From contig CANBQX010000009.1 of NCBI GenBank assembly GCA_947371775.1, positions 1 to 25,276 on the forward strand: a DNA stretch of 25,276 bases, given 5' to 3'. Made by a program: the position numbers and the translations under genes. Position 1 is the first letter of the stretch. Each line of letters starts with the position of its first letter. The notes beneath the pieces are model-generated. The model worked only from the letters and a program-made list of their open reading frames with translations. It made no database searches and was not told where the DNA came from. This document shows, in pieces, positions 15,697 to 23,773 of the stretch. Source of the DNA: Comamonadaceae bacterium. Lineage in GTDB: Bacteria > Pseudomonadota > Gammaproteobacteria > Burkholderiales > Burkholderiaceae_C.

Positions 15697-15724
15697 GGAC
15701 ACCTCCGACCCTTTCGCTGTACGC

Positions 15725-16501
15725 ATGAGCCAAGACTACATTCTGGAAACCCGGCAACTGAGCAAAGAGTTCAAAGGCTTTGTCGCGGTCGACCATGTCG
15801 ATTTGCGGGTGCGCCGGGGCAGCATTCACGCCTTGATTGGCCCCAACGGTGCCGGCAAGACGACTTGTTTCAACCTGCTCACCAAGTTTTTGACGCCCAC
15901 CTCGGGCCAGATTCTGTTGGAGGGGCGGGACATCACCGCGCTCTCGCCCGTGGCCATTGCGCGCCAGGGTGTGATCCGCTCGTTTCAAATTTCATCGGTA
16001 TTTCCCCACCTCACGGTGCTGGAAAACGTGTGCATTGCGCTGCAGCAGCGGCAAATGAACACCTCATTCCAGTTTTGGCGCTCGGAGCGCGTGCTCGAGC
16101 AACTGCACCCCCGCGCCCATGAGCTGCTGCGGGAAGTGGACCTGGAGGCCTATGCCGCCATTCCCGCCGTGGAGCTGAGCTACGGGCGCAAGCGCGCCTT
16201 AGAAATTGCCACCACACTGGCCATGGACCCGCAGCTCATGCTGCTGGACGAGCCGACGCAGGGCATGGGGCTGGAAGACGTGGATCGCATCCGCCAGCTG
16301 ATCAAAAAAGTGGCCGCCCAGCGTACTGTGCTGATGGTGGAACACAACATGAGCGTGGTCTCCAGCATTGCCGACACCATCACCGTGCTGCAGCGCGGTG
16401 CCGTGCTGGCCGAAGGGCCGTATGCCGAGGTCTCGCAAAACCCGGCGGTGATTGAGGCCTACATGGGCAGCGCCAGCACCACTTTGCAAGGAGCGCACTG
16501 A
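15725..16501 (+). CDS. livG: Branched-chain amino-acid type ABC transporter ATPase (LivG)
   Basis: Cytoplasmic ATPase of an ABC importer of the hydrophobic amino acid uptake family. The 258 residues contain Walker A GPNGAGKTT (residues 39-47, K44), the variant signature LSYGRKRALEIA in place of LSGGQ (normal for LivG), Walker B LMLLDEPTQGM, and the switch histidine in MVEHNM. The ATG at 15725 starts MSQDYILETRQLSKEFKG; a TTG 16 codons upstream lies within an inverted repeat and is less likely. The TGA overlaps the livF ATG by one base (TGATG). It heads a five-gene transport operon. Confidence 0.92.
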   Translation: MSQDYILETRQLSKEFKGFVAVDHVDLRVRRGSIHALIGPNGAGKTTCFNLLTKFLTPTSGQILLEGRDITALSPVAIARQGVIRSFQISSVFPHLTVLENVCIALQQRQMNTSFQFWRSERVLEQLHPRAHELLREVDLEAYAAIPAVELSYGRKRALEIATTLAMDPQLMLLDEPTQGMGLEDVDRIRQLIKKVAAQRTVLMVEHNMSVVSSIADTITVLQRGAVLAEGPYAEVSQNPAVIEAYMGSASTTLQGAH

Positions 16502-17208
16502 TGGCAGGCACACCGGTGTTAGAGATCAAAGGCCTGCACGGCTGGTATGGCGAGTCACATGTGCTGCACGGCGTGGATCTGACGGTCAACGAAGGCGAAG
16601 TGGTCACCTTGCTGGGGCGCAATGGCGCGGGCCGCACCAGCACGCTGCGCGCCATCATGGGGCTGATCGGCAGCCGCAAGGGCTCGATCAAGCTGCATGG
16701 CCGCGAGACGATTGACATGCCCACCCACCAGATTGCACGCTTGGGTGTGGGCTATTGCCCGGAAGAGCGCGGTATTTTTTCTTCGCTCTCCGCCGAAGAA
16801 AACCTGCTGCTGCCACCCACGCTGGCCCCCGGCGGCATGTCGGTGCAGCAGATTTACGAAATGTTTCCCAACCTCGCCTCACGCGCGCAGAGCCAGGGCA
16901 CCCGCTTGTCGGGCGGCGAGCAGCAAATGCTGGCGGTCGCGCGTATTTTGCGCACCGGCGCCAAGCTCTTGTTTCTGGATGAAATCTCAGAGGGTCTGGC
17001 CCCCGTGATCGTGCAAAAACTCGCTGAAATGGTGGTGTCCTTGCGCAAGCAGGGCTACACCATCGTCATGGTGGAGCAAAACTTTGTGTTTGCCGCACCC
17101 TTGGCGGACCGCTTTTTGGTGATGGAGCACGGCACCGTGATCCAGGAGTTCACCCAGGCCGAGCTGCCCTCGCGCATGGCCAACCTGCACGAGTATTTGG
17201 GCGTGTAA
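16501..17208 (+). CDS. livF: Branched-chain amino-acid type ABC transporter ATPase (LivF) with altered Walker A
   Basis: Second ATPase of the importer, 235 residues. It has the signature LSGGEQQMLAVARIL, Walker B LLFLDEISEGLAP and the switch region MVEQNFVFA. The Walker A motif reads GRNGAGRTS: the nucleotide-contacting lysine is replaced by arginine at residue 45 (codon CGC at 16633-16635). The signature motif is canonical, unlike that of LivG, so the pair still offers one normal and one altered nucleotide site of each kind. Start and stop fit the operon: the ATG overlaps the livG stop and livK follows 53 bases on. Confidence 0.92.
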   Translation: MAGTPVLEIKGLHGWYGESHVLHGVDLTVNEGEVVTLLGRNGAGRTSTLRAIMGLIGSRKGSIKLHGRETIDMPTHQIARLGVGYCPEERGIFSSLSAEENLLLPPTLAPGGMSVQQIYEMFPNLASRAQSQGTRLSGGEQQMLAVARILRTGAKLLFLDEISEGLAPVIVQKLAEMVVSLRKQGYTIVMVEQNFVFAAPLADRFLVMEHGTVIQEFTQAELPSRMANLHEYLGV

Positions 17209-17261
17209 GCGCCCCTGACGCTTTCTTTGAACGTATTTTTTCTTACCACCTGGAGACCGAC

Positions 17262-18473
17262 ATGAAACTGAAAACCATCGCCGCCGCTTGTGCCCTGACC
17301 ACCGCCACCCTCTTGGGCGCGGGTGCTGCCCACGCCCAGATTTCGGGTGACGTGATCCGCATTGGCTTTATCACCGACATGTCGGGCTTGTATGCCGACA
17401 TCGACGGCCCCGCCGGTGCCGAAGCGATTCGCATGGCCATCGCTGATTTGGGTGGTGCCGTCGCGGGCAAGAAGATTGAACTCCTGGTGGCTGACCACCA
17501 GAACAAGGCCGACGTGGCCGCTGCCAAGGCCCGTGAGTGGTTTGACCAGCAAGGCTTGGACATGCTGATCGGTGGCACCAGTTCCGGTACCAGCCTGGCC
17601 ATGGCCAAAGTCGCTTTGGAAAAGAAGAAGCCCTTCTTCCCCGTGGGTGCAGGCACCTCGGCACTGACCAACGAACAGTGCTCGCCCTACACCACCCACT
17701 ACGCCTACGACACCGTGGCCCTGGCCAAGGGCACTGGACCTGCCGTGGTCAAGTCGGGTGGTAAGAGCTGGTACTTTTTGACCGCGGATTACGCCTTCGG
17801 CACCGCTTTGCAAACCGATGCCAGCAACGTGGTGAAAGCCGCTGGCGGCACCGTGGTCGGTTCGGTGCGTCATCCCTTGTCGGCCAGCGATTTCTCATCC
17901 TTCATGCTGCAAGCGCAGTCCAGCAAAGCGCAGATTCTGGGCCTGGCCAATGCGGGTGGCGACACGATCAACGCGGTCAAAGCGGCCAACGAATTCGGTG
18001 TGACCAAGACCATGAAGCTGGCCGGTCTGCTGATGTTCATTAACGATGTGCACGCACTGGGCCTGCCCGCAACCCAAGGCATGTACCTGACCGACAGCTG
18101 GTACTGGAACCAGTCGCCCGAGTCGCGCGCCTGGAGCAAGCGCTTCTTCGAAAAATTCAAGCGCATGCCTTCCAGCGTGCAAGCCGCTGATTACTCGGTG
18201 ACCCAGTTCTACCTGGCCGCCGTCAAAGCTGCCGCGACCGACGATGGCGACAAGGTGATGGAACAAGTGCACAAGCTCAAGGTCAACGACATGTACGCCA
18301 AGGGTGGCTATGTGCGCCCCGACGGCCGCATGGTTCACGACATGTTCCTGATGCAAGTGAAAACCCAGGCCGAGTCCAACACGCCTTGGGATTACTACAA
18401 GCTGATCTCCACCACCAAGGGTGAAGACGCGTTCACGACCAAAGCCGAATCCAAGTGCGCTTTGTGGAAATAA
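17262..18473 (+). CDS. livK: Periplasmic substrate-binding protein of the liv-type ABC transporter
   Basis: A 403-residue binding protein with a clear signal peptide (MKLKTIAAACALTTATLL, cleaved near AHAQ at residue 26). The mature part starts ISGDVIRIGFITDMSGLYAD, typical of type I periplasmic binding proteins of the Leu/Ile/Val family. It has IGGTSSGTSLAMAKVALEKK and the segment YFLTADYAFGTALQ. GGAG before the ATG (CTGGAGACCGAC) is a good ribosome binding site. The divergent ligand pocket is not decipherable, so amino acids, amides, short acids or aromatic compounds are all possible. Location between livF and livH supports a transporter with this protein as its receptor. Confidence 0.9.
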   Translation: MKLKTIAAACALTTATLLGAGAAHAQISGDVIRIGFITDMSGLYADIDGPAGAEAIRMAIADLGGAVAGKKIELLVADHQNKADVAAAKAREWFDQQGLDMLIGGTSSGTSLAMAKVALEKKKPFFPVGAGTSALTNEQCSPYTTHYAYDTVALAKGTGPAVVKSGGKSWYFLTADYAFGTALQTDASNVVKAAGGTVVGSVRHPLSASDFSSFMLQAQSSKAQILGLANAGGDTINAVKAANEFGVTKTMKLAGLLMFINDVHALGLPATQGMYLTDSWYWNQSPESRAWSKRFFEKFKRMPSSVQAADYSVTQFYLAAVKAAATDDGDKVMEQVHKLKVNDMYAKGGYVRPDGRMVHDMFLMQVKTQAESNTPWDYYKLISTTKGEDAFTTKAESKCALWK

Positions 18474-18488
18474 GAGAAACCTGACCCC

Positions 18489-19373
18489 ATGGACGTTTTT
18501 GGCATTCCCATCCAGGCCTTTCTAGGCCAGCTTTTGCTCGGTCTGGTCAATGGCTCGTTTTACGCCATGCTCAGCCTGGGACTGGCCGTGATTTTTGGCT
18601 TGCTGGGCATTGTCAATTTCGCCCATGGTGCGCTGTACATGATGGGTGCTTATGTGGCATTTGTGCTGCTAGACACCTTTGGCATCGGCTTTTGGTACGC
18701 GCTTTTGATCGCTCCGTTGGTGGTGGGGAGCGTGGGGGTCGTGATTGAGCGCACCTTGCTCAAGCACCTGTACAAGATCGACCCGATCTATGGCCTTTTG
18801 CTTACCTTCGGTCTGGCTTTGATTGCGGAGGGCGTGTTTCGCGACCAGTTCGGGGTTTCGGGGCAGTCGTATCCGGTACCAGAGCTTCTTCAGGGGGCGA
18901 CCAATCTGGGCTTTATGGTGCTGCCGAATTACCGCGCGTTTGTGGTGTTTGCGTCCTTGGTCGTGTGCCTGGGCACCTGGTTCGTGATTGAGCGCACCCG
19001 CCTGGGCAGCTACTTGCGCGCGGGCACCGAGAACCCGGCACTGGTACAGGCCTTTGGCATCAACGTGCCCGTCATGGTCATGCTCACCTATGGCGCGGGC
19101 GCCGGCTTGGCGGCCATCGCCGGTGTGCTGGCGGCACCCGTGATTCAAATATCGCCGTTGATGGGCAGCAACCTCATCATCATTGTGTTTGCCGTGGTGG
19201 TGATTGGCGGCATGGGCTCCATTTTGGGCTCCATCCTGACCGGTCTGGCGCTGGGCTTGATCGAAGGTTTGACCAAGGTGTTTTATCCCGAGGCGTCCAG
19301 CATCGTGGTGTTTGTGATCATGGCCTTGGTGTTGATGGTTCGCCCGGTCGGCCTGTTTGGCAAGGAAAAGTAA
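18489..19373 (+). CDS. livH: Branched-chain amino-acid type ABC transporter permease (LivH)
   Basis: Inner-membrane permease of 294 residues with about eight hydrophobic helices. The segment LVNGSFYAMLSLGLAVIFG, then LLGIVNFAHGALYMMGAY, is the hallmark of LivH. The C-terminal region contains FAVVVIGGMGSILGSILTGL, the conserved loop contacting the ATPases. Its TAA overlaps the livM ATG by one base (TAATG). The ribosome binding site is weak (AGAGAAA is distant), and the start lies in CTGACCCCATGG, a sequence resembling the repeat before pntAB. Confidence 0.93.
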   Translation: MDVFGIPIQAFLGQLLLGLVNGSFYAMLSLGLAVIFGLLGIVNFAHGALYMMGAYVAFVLLDTFGIGFWYALLIAPLVVGSVGVVIERTLLKHLYKIDPIYGLLLTFGLALIAEGVFRDQFGVSGQSYPVPELLQGATNLGFMVLPNYRAFVVFASLVVCLGTWFVIERTRLGSYLRAGTENPALVQAFGINVPVMVMLTYGAGAGLAAIAGVLAAPVIQISPLMGSNLIIIVFAVVVIGGMGSILGSILTGLALGLIEGLTKVFYPEASSIVVFVIMALVLMVRPVGLFGKEK

Positions 19374-20326
19374 TGAACGCGGCGACCACACTTACGCGAC
19401 GCAGCCATATTGCACTTTGGATCGGCCTGGCCGTGCTGCTCGCAGCGCCCTTCATTGGGTTGTATCCGGTCTTCATGATGAAGGCCTTGTGCTACGCGAT
19501 CTTTGCCTGCGCCTTCAATTTGCTGCTGGGCTATACCGGTTTGCTCTCCTTCGGCCATGCGGCGTATTTCGGCGCAGCCGCCTACGCGACAGGCTGGCTG
19601 GTGCGCAGCCAAGGCTGGTCGCCCGAGATAGGTGTGCTGGCTGGCACCGGGGTGGCCGCGGCTTGCGGCTTGGTGGTGGGCTTGATCGCCATCCGCCGCC
19701 AGGGCATTTACTTTGCGATGGTTACGCTGGCCATGGCGCAGATGATTTACTTTGTGTTTTTGCAGGCGCCTTTCACCGGGGGTGAGGACGGCTTGCAAGG
19801 CGTGCCTCGCGGTGTGTTGTTTGGTTTCCTGCCCCTGGCCGATGACCGGGTGCTGTACTACGTGGTGCTGGCGGTGTTTGTGGCGGTGTTTCTGGCCATT
19901 ATTCGCATCGTGCACTCGCCTTACGGCCAGGTTCTCAAAGCCATTCGCGAGAACGAGCCGCGCGCCATTTCCTTGGGCTACGACGTGGATCGCTACAAAT
20001 TGCTGGCCTTTGTCATGTCCACGGCCCTGGCGGGCTTGGGTGGCGCCATGAAGTGCCTGGTGCTGGGCTTTGCCACTTTGTCGGACGCGCACTGGTCGCT
20101 GTCGGGTGAAGTAGTGTTGATGACACTGCTAGGCGGCATGGGCACCTTTGCCGGCCCCGTGGTGGGCGCCTTCACCATCATTGGATTGCAAAACTTTCTG
20201 GCGGACCAAGTGGGTTCCTGGATCAACGTCATCATCGGCGGCATTTTTGTCGTCTGCGTGGTGGCGTTTCGCAAAGGTTTTGTGGGCGAGCTGCGCGCTT
20301 GGCAGGCCCGCAAGACATCCAACTAA
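19373..20326 (+). CDS. livM: Branched-chain amino-acid type ABC transporter permease (LivM)
   Basis: Second permease, 317 residues, with about nine to ten hydrophobic segments. The family pattern is seen in FNLLLGYTGLLSFGHAAYFG and in the ATPase-contact loop SGEVVLMTLLGGMGTFAGP. ENEPRAISLGYDVDRYKLLAF is also conserved in LivM. It overlaps livH by one base and completes a full importer (two ATPases, receptor, two permeases). The following YecA-family gene starts 14 bases later. Confidence 0.93.
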   Translation: MNAATTLTRRSHIALWIGLAVLLAAPFIGLYPVFMMKALCYAIFACAFNLLLGYTGLLSFGHAAYFGAAAYATGWLVRSQGWSPEIGVLAGTGVAAACGLVVGLIAIRRQGIYFAMVTLAMAQMIYFVFLQAPFTGGEDGLQGVPRGVLFGFLPLADDRVLYYVVLAVFVAVFLAIIRIVHSPYGQVLKAIRENEPRAISLGYDVDRYKLLAFVMSTALAGLGGAMKCLVLGFATLSDAHWSLSGEVVLMTLLGGMGTFAGPVVGAFTIIGLQNFLADQVGSWINVIIGGIFVVCVVAFRKGFVGELRAWQARKTSN

Positions 20327-20340
20327 CTTCCGTTCTTTTC

Positions 20341-21153
20341 ATGACCCAAACCCCAGTGACTCAGGGCGGCTTCGTCACGCCTGACATGTTCGACGAGATC
20401 GACGCCATTCTTGACGACTTGCGCACCCGCAACGACGAGACGCCGCAATGGGAGTTTTGTGAAGGGGTGCTCGCCGCGTTGGTGTGCTGCCGCCGCGCGA
20501 TTCCTGCCGATGAATACCTCGAAATCTTGCTGGGCGTGGCCCCGGCAGACGAAGCGCCAGACGCTGCCGTGGAGTTCGAAGGCCGTTTTGCCGACGACGC
20601 ACAGCGCGCGCGCTTCATGGAGATTTGGAACGCCCGCTGGGCAGAGATTGCCACCGCCTTGGCTAAAGACACTCAGTCTTTGGACGAAGAAACGGCCTAC
20701 CAGCCCGAGGTGATGGACGTGCGCGGTGCGATTGCCGCGCTGCCCCAGGCGGAGCGCGCTGAACTGGGCGACGATGCCATTCCGTCCTTTGGCCAGGTGT
20801 GGGCGCTGGGCTTTATGTTTGCGGTGGAAAACTGGCCCGAAGAATGGGCTGCGCCGCGTGACAAAAAAATGGCCAACGCGCTGGACGCTGCCCTGCAAGC
20901 CATGGTGGCGCTGACCGAAGACGATAGCGGTGCCCTGGAGGTTTCCCCCTTCAGCGACGACGCGCCGCCCAGCATGAGCCAGGCCCGTGTCGACTCCTTT
21001 GCCGACGCCGTGTGGGCGGTGCACGATTTGTTTGATATTTGGCGCAGCATCGGCCCGCGGGTCGAGACCGTGCGCAAGACTGAAGGGCCGGGTCGCAACG
21101 ACTCGTGCACCTGCGGCAGCGGCAAGAAATTCAAGAAGTGCTGCGGCGCCTAA
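20341..21153 (+). CDS. YecA/UPF0149-family protein with C-terminal SEC-C zinc-binding motif
   Basis: A 270-residue acidic cytoplasmic protein. The N-terminal half is a UPF0149/YecA-like helical domain (residues about 10-185, with QWEFCEGVLAALVCC and EFEGRFADDAQRARFMEIWN). The last 20 residues are a SEC-C metal-binding motif (GRNDSCTCGSGKKFKKCCGA), the module found at the end of SecA, which binds zinc and contacts SecB and ribosomes. The molecular role of such proteins is not settled. The ATG at 20341 is chosen over an upstream in-frame start within livM; there is no clear Shine-Dalgarno. It is 14 bases behind livM, so may be in the same transcript, but it has no known transport role. Confidence 0.8.
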   Translation: MTQTPVTQGGFVTPDMFDEIDAILDDLRTRNDETPQWEFCEGVLAALVCCRRAIPADEYLEILLGVAPADEAPDAAVEFEGRFADDAQRARFMEIWNARWAEIATALAKDTQSLDEETAYQPEVMDVRGAIAALPQAERAELGDDAIPSFGQVWALGFMFAVENWPEEWAAPRDKKMANALDAALQAMVALTEDDSGALEVSPFSDDAPPSMSQARVDSFADAVWAVHDLFDIWRSIGPRVETVRKTEGPGRNDSCTCGSGKKFKKCCGA

Positions 21154-21164
21154 GCAAGGCTTAG
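21150..21164. terminator. Short hairpin spanning the two convergent stop codons
   Basis: CTAAGC (21150-21155), AAG and GCTTAG (21159-21164) form a six-base stem with a three-base loop. It contains both the stop of the SEC-C gene and the reversed stop of the OmpW-type gene, in a gap of only seven bases. No T run follows, so termination is uncertain. Confidence 0.25.
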
Positions 21165-21862
21165 AAGGTATAGCCGACCGATAAGATGAACACCGAGGGC
21201 TGAAAGCTGATGTCTGCCGTGCGTTCAATGCCCAGCGTGTTGCTGGTCATCTTGGTCTTGACCTGCGCCGTTGACCACGCTGCGTTCAGGGACCACGGGC
21301 CCGTGAGCTGCATCTTGGCACCTAGCTGAAGCGCCAGCCCAAAAGAGTCTGATTGCTTGATGGTGGTCGGACCTCCGTTGACCATGTTGTTCACCGCAGT
21401 GGACGTGGCATTGTCAAAAACGGTGTAGTTCAGGCCCAGGCCAACAAACGGGCGAATCTTGCTTTCTTTGGGCATCAGCCAGTAATTGGCGAACAAGGTC
21501 GGAGCCACCTGGCGCACGGTCGCTGCGACTTGGCCGTTCACCGCGTTGACGTTGGGTGTCACCGCCTGTGAATCTTTGACCACCACTGTCACGTCATGGG
21601 TGGGAGGAAAGCCCAGCGCCAGTTCCACGTCCCAGTCCGTGTTGATTTCCTGCGAAATGCTAAAGAACGCAGTTGATTGCGACTTCACCGCCAGGCTTAG
21701 TGCATCCACTGGCGTGAAAGGCCCAGAAATCGAGGAGGCGCTGGAGTTGGGGTCAATATTCGCCCAGCCTGCTTTGATGGTGGTCGATTGTGCAAAGGCG
21801 GGTGCGCTGGCGGTGATGGCACAAACGGCAGCCATAACGAGGGTTCGGATAGGGTGTTTCAT
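21161..21862 (-). CDS. OmpW-family outer-membrane beta-barrel protein
   Basis: A 233-residue protein with a signal peptide (MKHPIRTLVMAAVCAITAS, cleaved near AFAQ at residue 25). A small beta-barrel follows, ending in aromatic phenylalanine (LSVGYTF), the usual outer-membrane assembly signal. TIKAGWANIDPNSSAS and PFVGLGLNYTVFDN are typical of OmpW, an eight-stranded barrel thought to let small hydrophobic molecules pass. The ATG at 21862 is preferred to a GTG three codons before it, with GAGTGACGC upstream. It lies 16 bases after the lipase-like gene on the same strand, suggesting one transcript. Confidence 0.82.
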   Translation of the reverse strand: MKHPIRTLVMAAVCAITASAPAFAQSTTIKAGWANIDPNSSASSISGPFTPVDALSLAVKSQSTAFFSISQEINTDWDVELALGFPPTHDVTVVVKDSQAVTPNVNAVNGQVAATVRQVAPTLFANYWLMPKESKIRPFVGLGLNYTVFDNATSTAVNNMVNGGPTTIKQSDSFGLALQLGAKMQLTGPWSLNAAWSTAQVKTKMTSNTLGIERTADISFQPSVFILSVGYTF

Positions 21863-21878
21863 ATGCGTCACTCGTGAT

Positions 21879-23384
21879 TTATTGCGGGATGGATGAGAAG
21901 AAGCCGCGCGCCGCTGCGTTGCAGAACGGTGGAACCAGAGTGCCGTGGTAGGCTACAGCGACGGCAGTGGCGTCCCCCGCATGTGCTTTCGCATAGGCAA
22001 ATCCATTTTTGACGTTGGCAAATGGATCATTTAGAGGGGGCTCTGAGTCCACATCCAGTGTCGTGACCAACGGTCCGAGCCCATTCCAACGCGCGCTCAT
22101 GACTGCGGTATTGAGCAGGTAAAAGACGGTGGGATCTGCATGGCCGGCACACAGCAAGACCGGTGCTCTTGGTGTCCAGTCACGCAGGTCGTTGCGTGCG
22201 GCCGCTTGGCGCATGCGACCTCCTAAGTTTTGACCAAAAGTGCTGCCCGCCGTACCTGTGCCGCTCGGAAACGCTCCGTCCGGATTTGCCTGTGCGTCAT
22301 ACAAATAGGCCGCACGCGCCGAATTATTGAACAAGTAGCTGGTGCCAAACCCGAACTCAAAGCCCGAGGGCGGCGGGGGTAGCGCCCCTACATCGCTGTT
22401 GAATAGAGCCGCCTGGGGCAACTTGCCGCTGGTGAACAGGGTCGTCCAGTTGTAGGTACCAGGCAGCAGGCTCTCAATGCCCGTGGCATAGACGCTGTTG
22501 TAGATATCTGACGGAGTGTTATAGATATTCCCATAGGCCTTTTGGTAACTGGTGAAGATCATCGGAGAAAACACGGTTCCTCCAGCGTTCACCATGCCAT
22601 AAAAGGTGGCATCCGACTGCGCTGCTAAAGCGTATGGGCCTGACATGGGAGCAGACGCCGTCACATGGATCGGAGGCTGAAGTGCCTCCATTGCGCGGTG
22701 AGTGGCCATGGCGACGTGTCCGCCTTGCGAATAGCCGGTAATGAACAGCCGATCGCTCGCCCGGGTCGGTGACATCAGCGTGGACAGGGCACTCTTGGCC
22801 GCATTCAAGCTGTCGATCATTTCTTTGGACTGCTGGTCGGCATTCAGGAAGGGGTGGTATCCCAATGACGAACTGTCGTAACCTGCGTAGTTGGGCGCCA
22901 CCACAATATAGCCCTGTGCGGCGTACATGGCGGCCAGCAAGGTGGACTCAGAGAATGCAGGGTTGGTGCGGTCGGTCCAATCCGCCAGGTTGTACCGTTT
23001 CTCGATCACCGTGCCATGCGCGTACAACACGATGGGCCGCGGTCCTTTGCACGCGTCTGCGGTGCCGGTGGGCACCATTACCACGCCGGAGGCGTTGGTT
23101 CGCTCGTCCGCGCCGCCCACGGTGCCGTACTTGATGTAATTGACATCCACGCCACAGACTGGGTTGCCAGTGACTTGCAACAATTGCTGCCCCGCGGCAT
23201 CGGCGTTCAGCATGTGCGTGAATTCGGTAGCTGACACGCTCGCGATGCGTGGAACCGGGGTTTGCATTAAGTCGCCGCGGCCAGGGTTGTTGTTTTGGCC
23301 GCCTAAACTACCGCCTGCGCCACCACCGCATGCCGCGAGCATCACGGCTCCCAGTGTGATCGCCCCTAATTTGAACCATTGCAT
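21879..23384 (-). CDS. Secreted lipase/esterase-type alpha/beta-hydrolase lipoprotein
   Basis: A 501-residue protein with a lipoprotein signal: MQWFKLGAITLGAVMLAAC, with the lipobox LAAC at C19, then a Gly/Asn-rich linker (residues 20-38). The hydrolase part resembles the secretory lipase family (PF03583-like). The nucleophile is S219 in ITGYSQGGHVAM, with probable D417 in AGHADPT and H480 in AYHGTLVPPFC completing the triad. IVLYAHGTVIEKRYN carries the oxyanion-side HG. The start at 23384 is fixed by the signal; an in-frame start 16 codons earlier would bury it. An OmpW-family gene follows 16 bases later. Substrate is unknown: lipid, ester or polyester remain possible. Confidence 0.8.
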   Translation of the reverse strand: MQWFKLGAITLGAVMLAACGGGAGGSLGGQNNNPGRGDLMQTPVPRIASVSATEFTHMLNADAAGQQLLQVTGNPVCGVDVNYIKYGTVGGADERTNASGVVMVPTGTADACKGPRPIVLYAHGTVIEKRYNLADWTDRTNPAFSESTLLAAMYAAQGYIVVAPNYAGYDSSSLGYHPFLNADQQSKEMIDSLNAAKSALSTLMSPTRASDRLFITGYSQGGHVAMATHRAMEALQPPIHVTASAPMSGPYALAAQSDATFYGMVNAGGTVFSPMIFTSYQKAYGNIYNTPSDIYNSVYATGIESLLPGTYNWTTLFTSGKLPQAALFNSDVGALPPPPSGFEFGFGTSYLFNNSARAAYLYDAQANPDGAFPSGTGTAGSTFGQNLGGRMRQAAARNDLRDWTPRAPVLLCAGHADPTVFYLLNTAVMSARWNGLGPLVTTLDVDSEPPLNDPFANVKNGFAYAKAHAGDATAVAVAYHGTLVPPFCNAAARGFFSSIPQ

Positions 23385-23428
23385 GGCGCCTGCCCCTTTA
23401 AAAAGGAATTGAATGAAATTGCAAACCC

Positions 23429-23445
23429 TCACTTCAGCGAAGTGA
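23429..23445. promoter_or_regulatory. Palindrome upstream of the lipase-like gene
   Basis: TCACTTCAGCGAAGTGA has seven-base arms (TCACTTC, GAAGTGA) around AGC. It lies 45 to 61 bases before the ATG at 23384, where a repressor or activator could act on the promoter. The remainder of the 134-base gap (23385-23518) also holds a GGGTATACCC palindrome (23485-23494) of unknown meaning. Confidence 0.4.
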
Positions 23446-23518
23446 ACGAAAACAATTTATTCAGATTTGGCCCAGGGAGCATCGGGGTATACCCGCCGCG
23501 AATGTCCGCTGCGCGACA

Positions 23519-23773
23519 TCAGCGGTAGCGCACCTTCATCGCCAAGATACAAGCCGCCAATGTGACGGTAATAGCATTAGCGATCACGATGGGCCACGCG
23601 TCCAGCATCAGGCCGTAAACCAGCCACAGGCTCACGCCGACGACGAACACGCTGTACATGGAAAGTGATATCCCGCTCACGTCTTTGGTGCGAAGGGTGT
23701 GCAGCACTTGCGGCACAAAGCTGGCGGTGGTCAGGACGGCGGCGACGGTGCCTATCCAATCGGCTGTTTGCAT
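23519..23773 (-). CDS. SemiSWEET (PQ-loop) sugar transporter
   Basis: An 84-residue inner-membrane protein with three predicted helices, the size of a bacterial SemiSWEET, which dimerises to carry sugars. The first helix holds the PQ motif at residues 21-22 in TTASFVPQVLHTLRTKDVSG, followed by ISLSMYSVFVVGVSLWLVYG and a third helix ending KVRYR. No other transporter domain is fused. The ATG overlaps the dacB stop by one base (TAATG), so it is translationally coupled to a PBP4-type enzyme. The sugar is unknown; disaccharides or cell-wall sugars are possible. Confidence 0.82.
   Translation of the reverse strand: MQTADWIGTVAAVLTTASFVPQVLHTLRTKDVSGISLSMYSVFVVGVSLWLVYGLMLDAWPIVIANAITVTLAACILAMKVRYR

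Noticed and set aside
15677..15724. TTG start giving a 274-residue LivG
   Set aside because: The added residues do not fit the family and overlap an inverted repeat; the ATG at 15725 gives the usual length.
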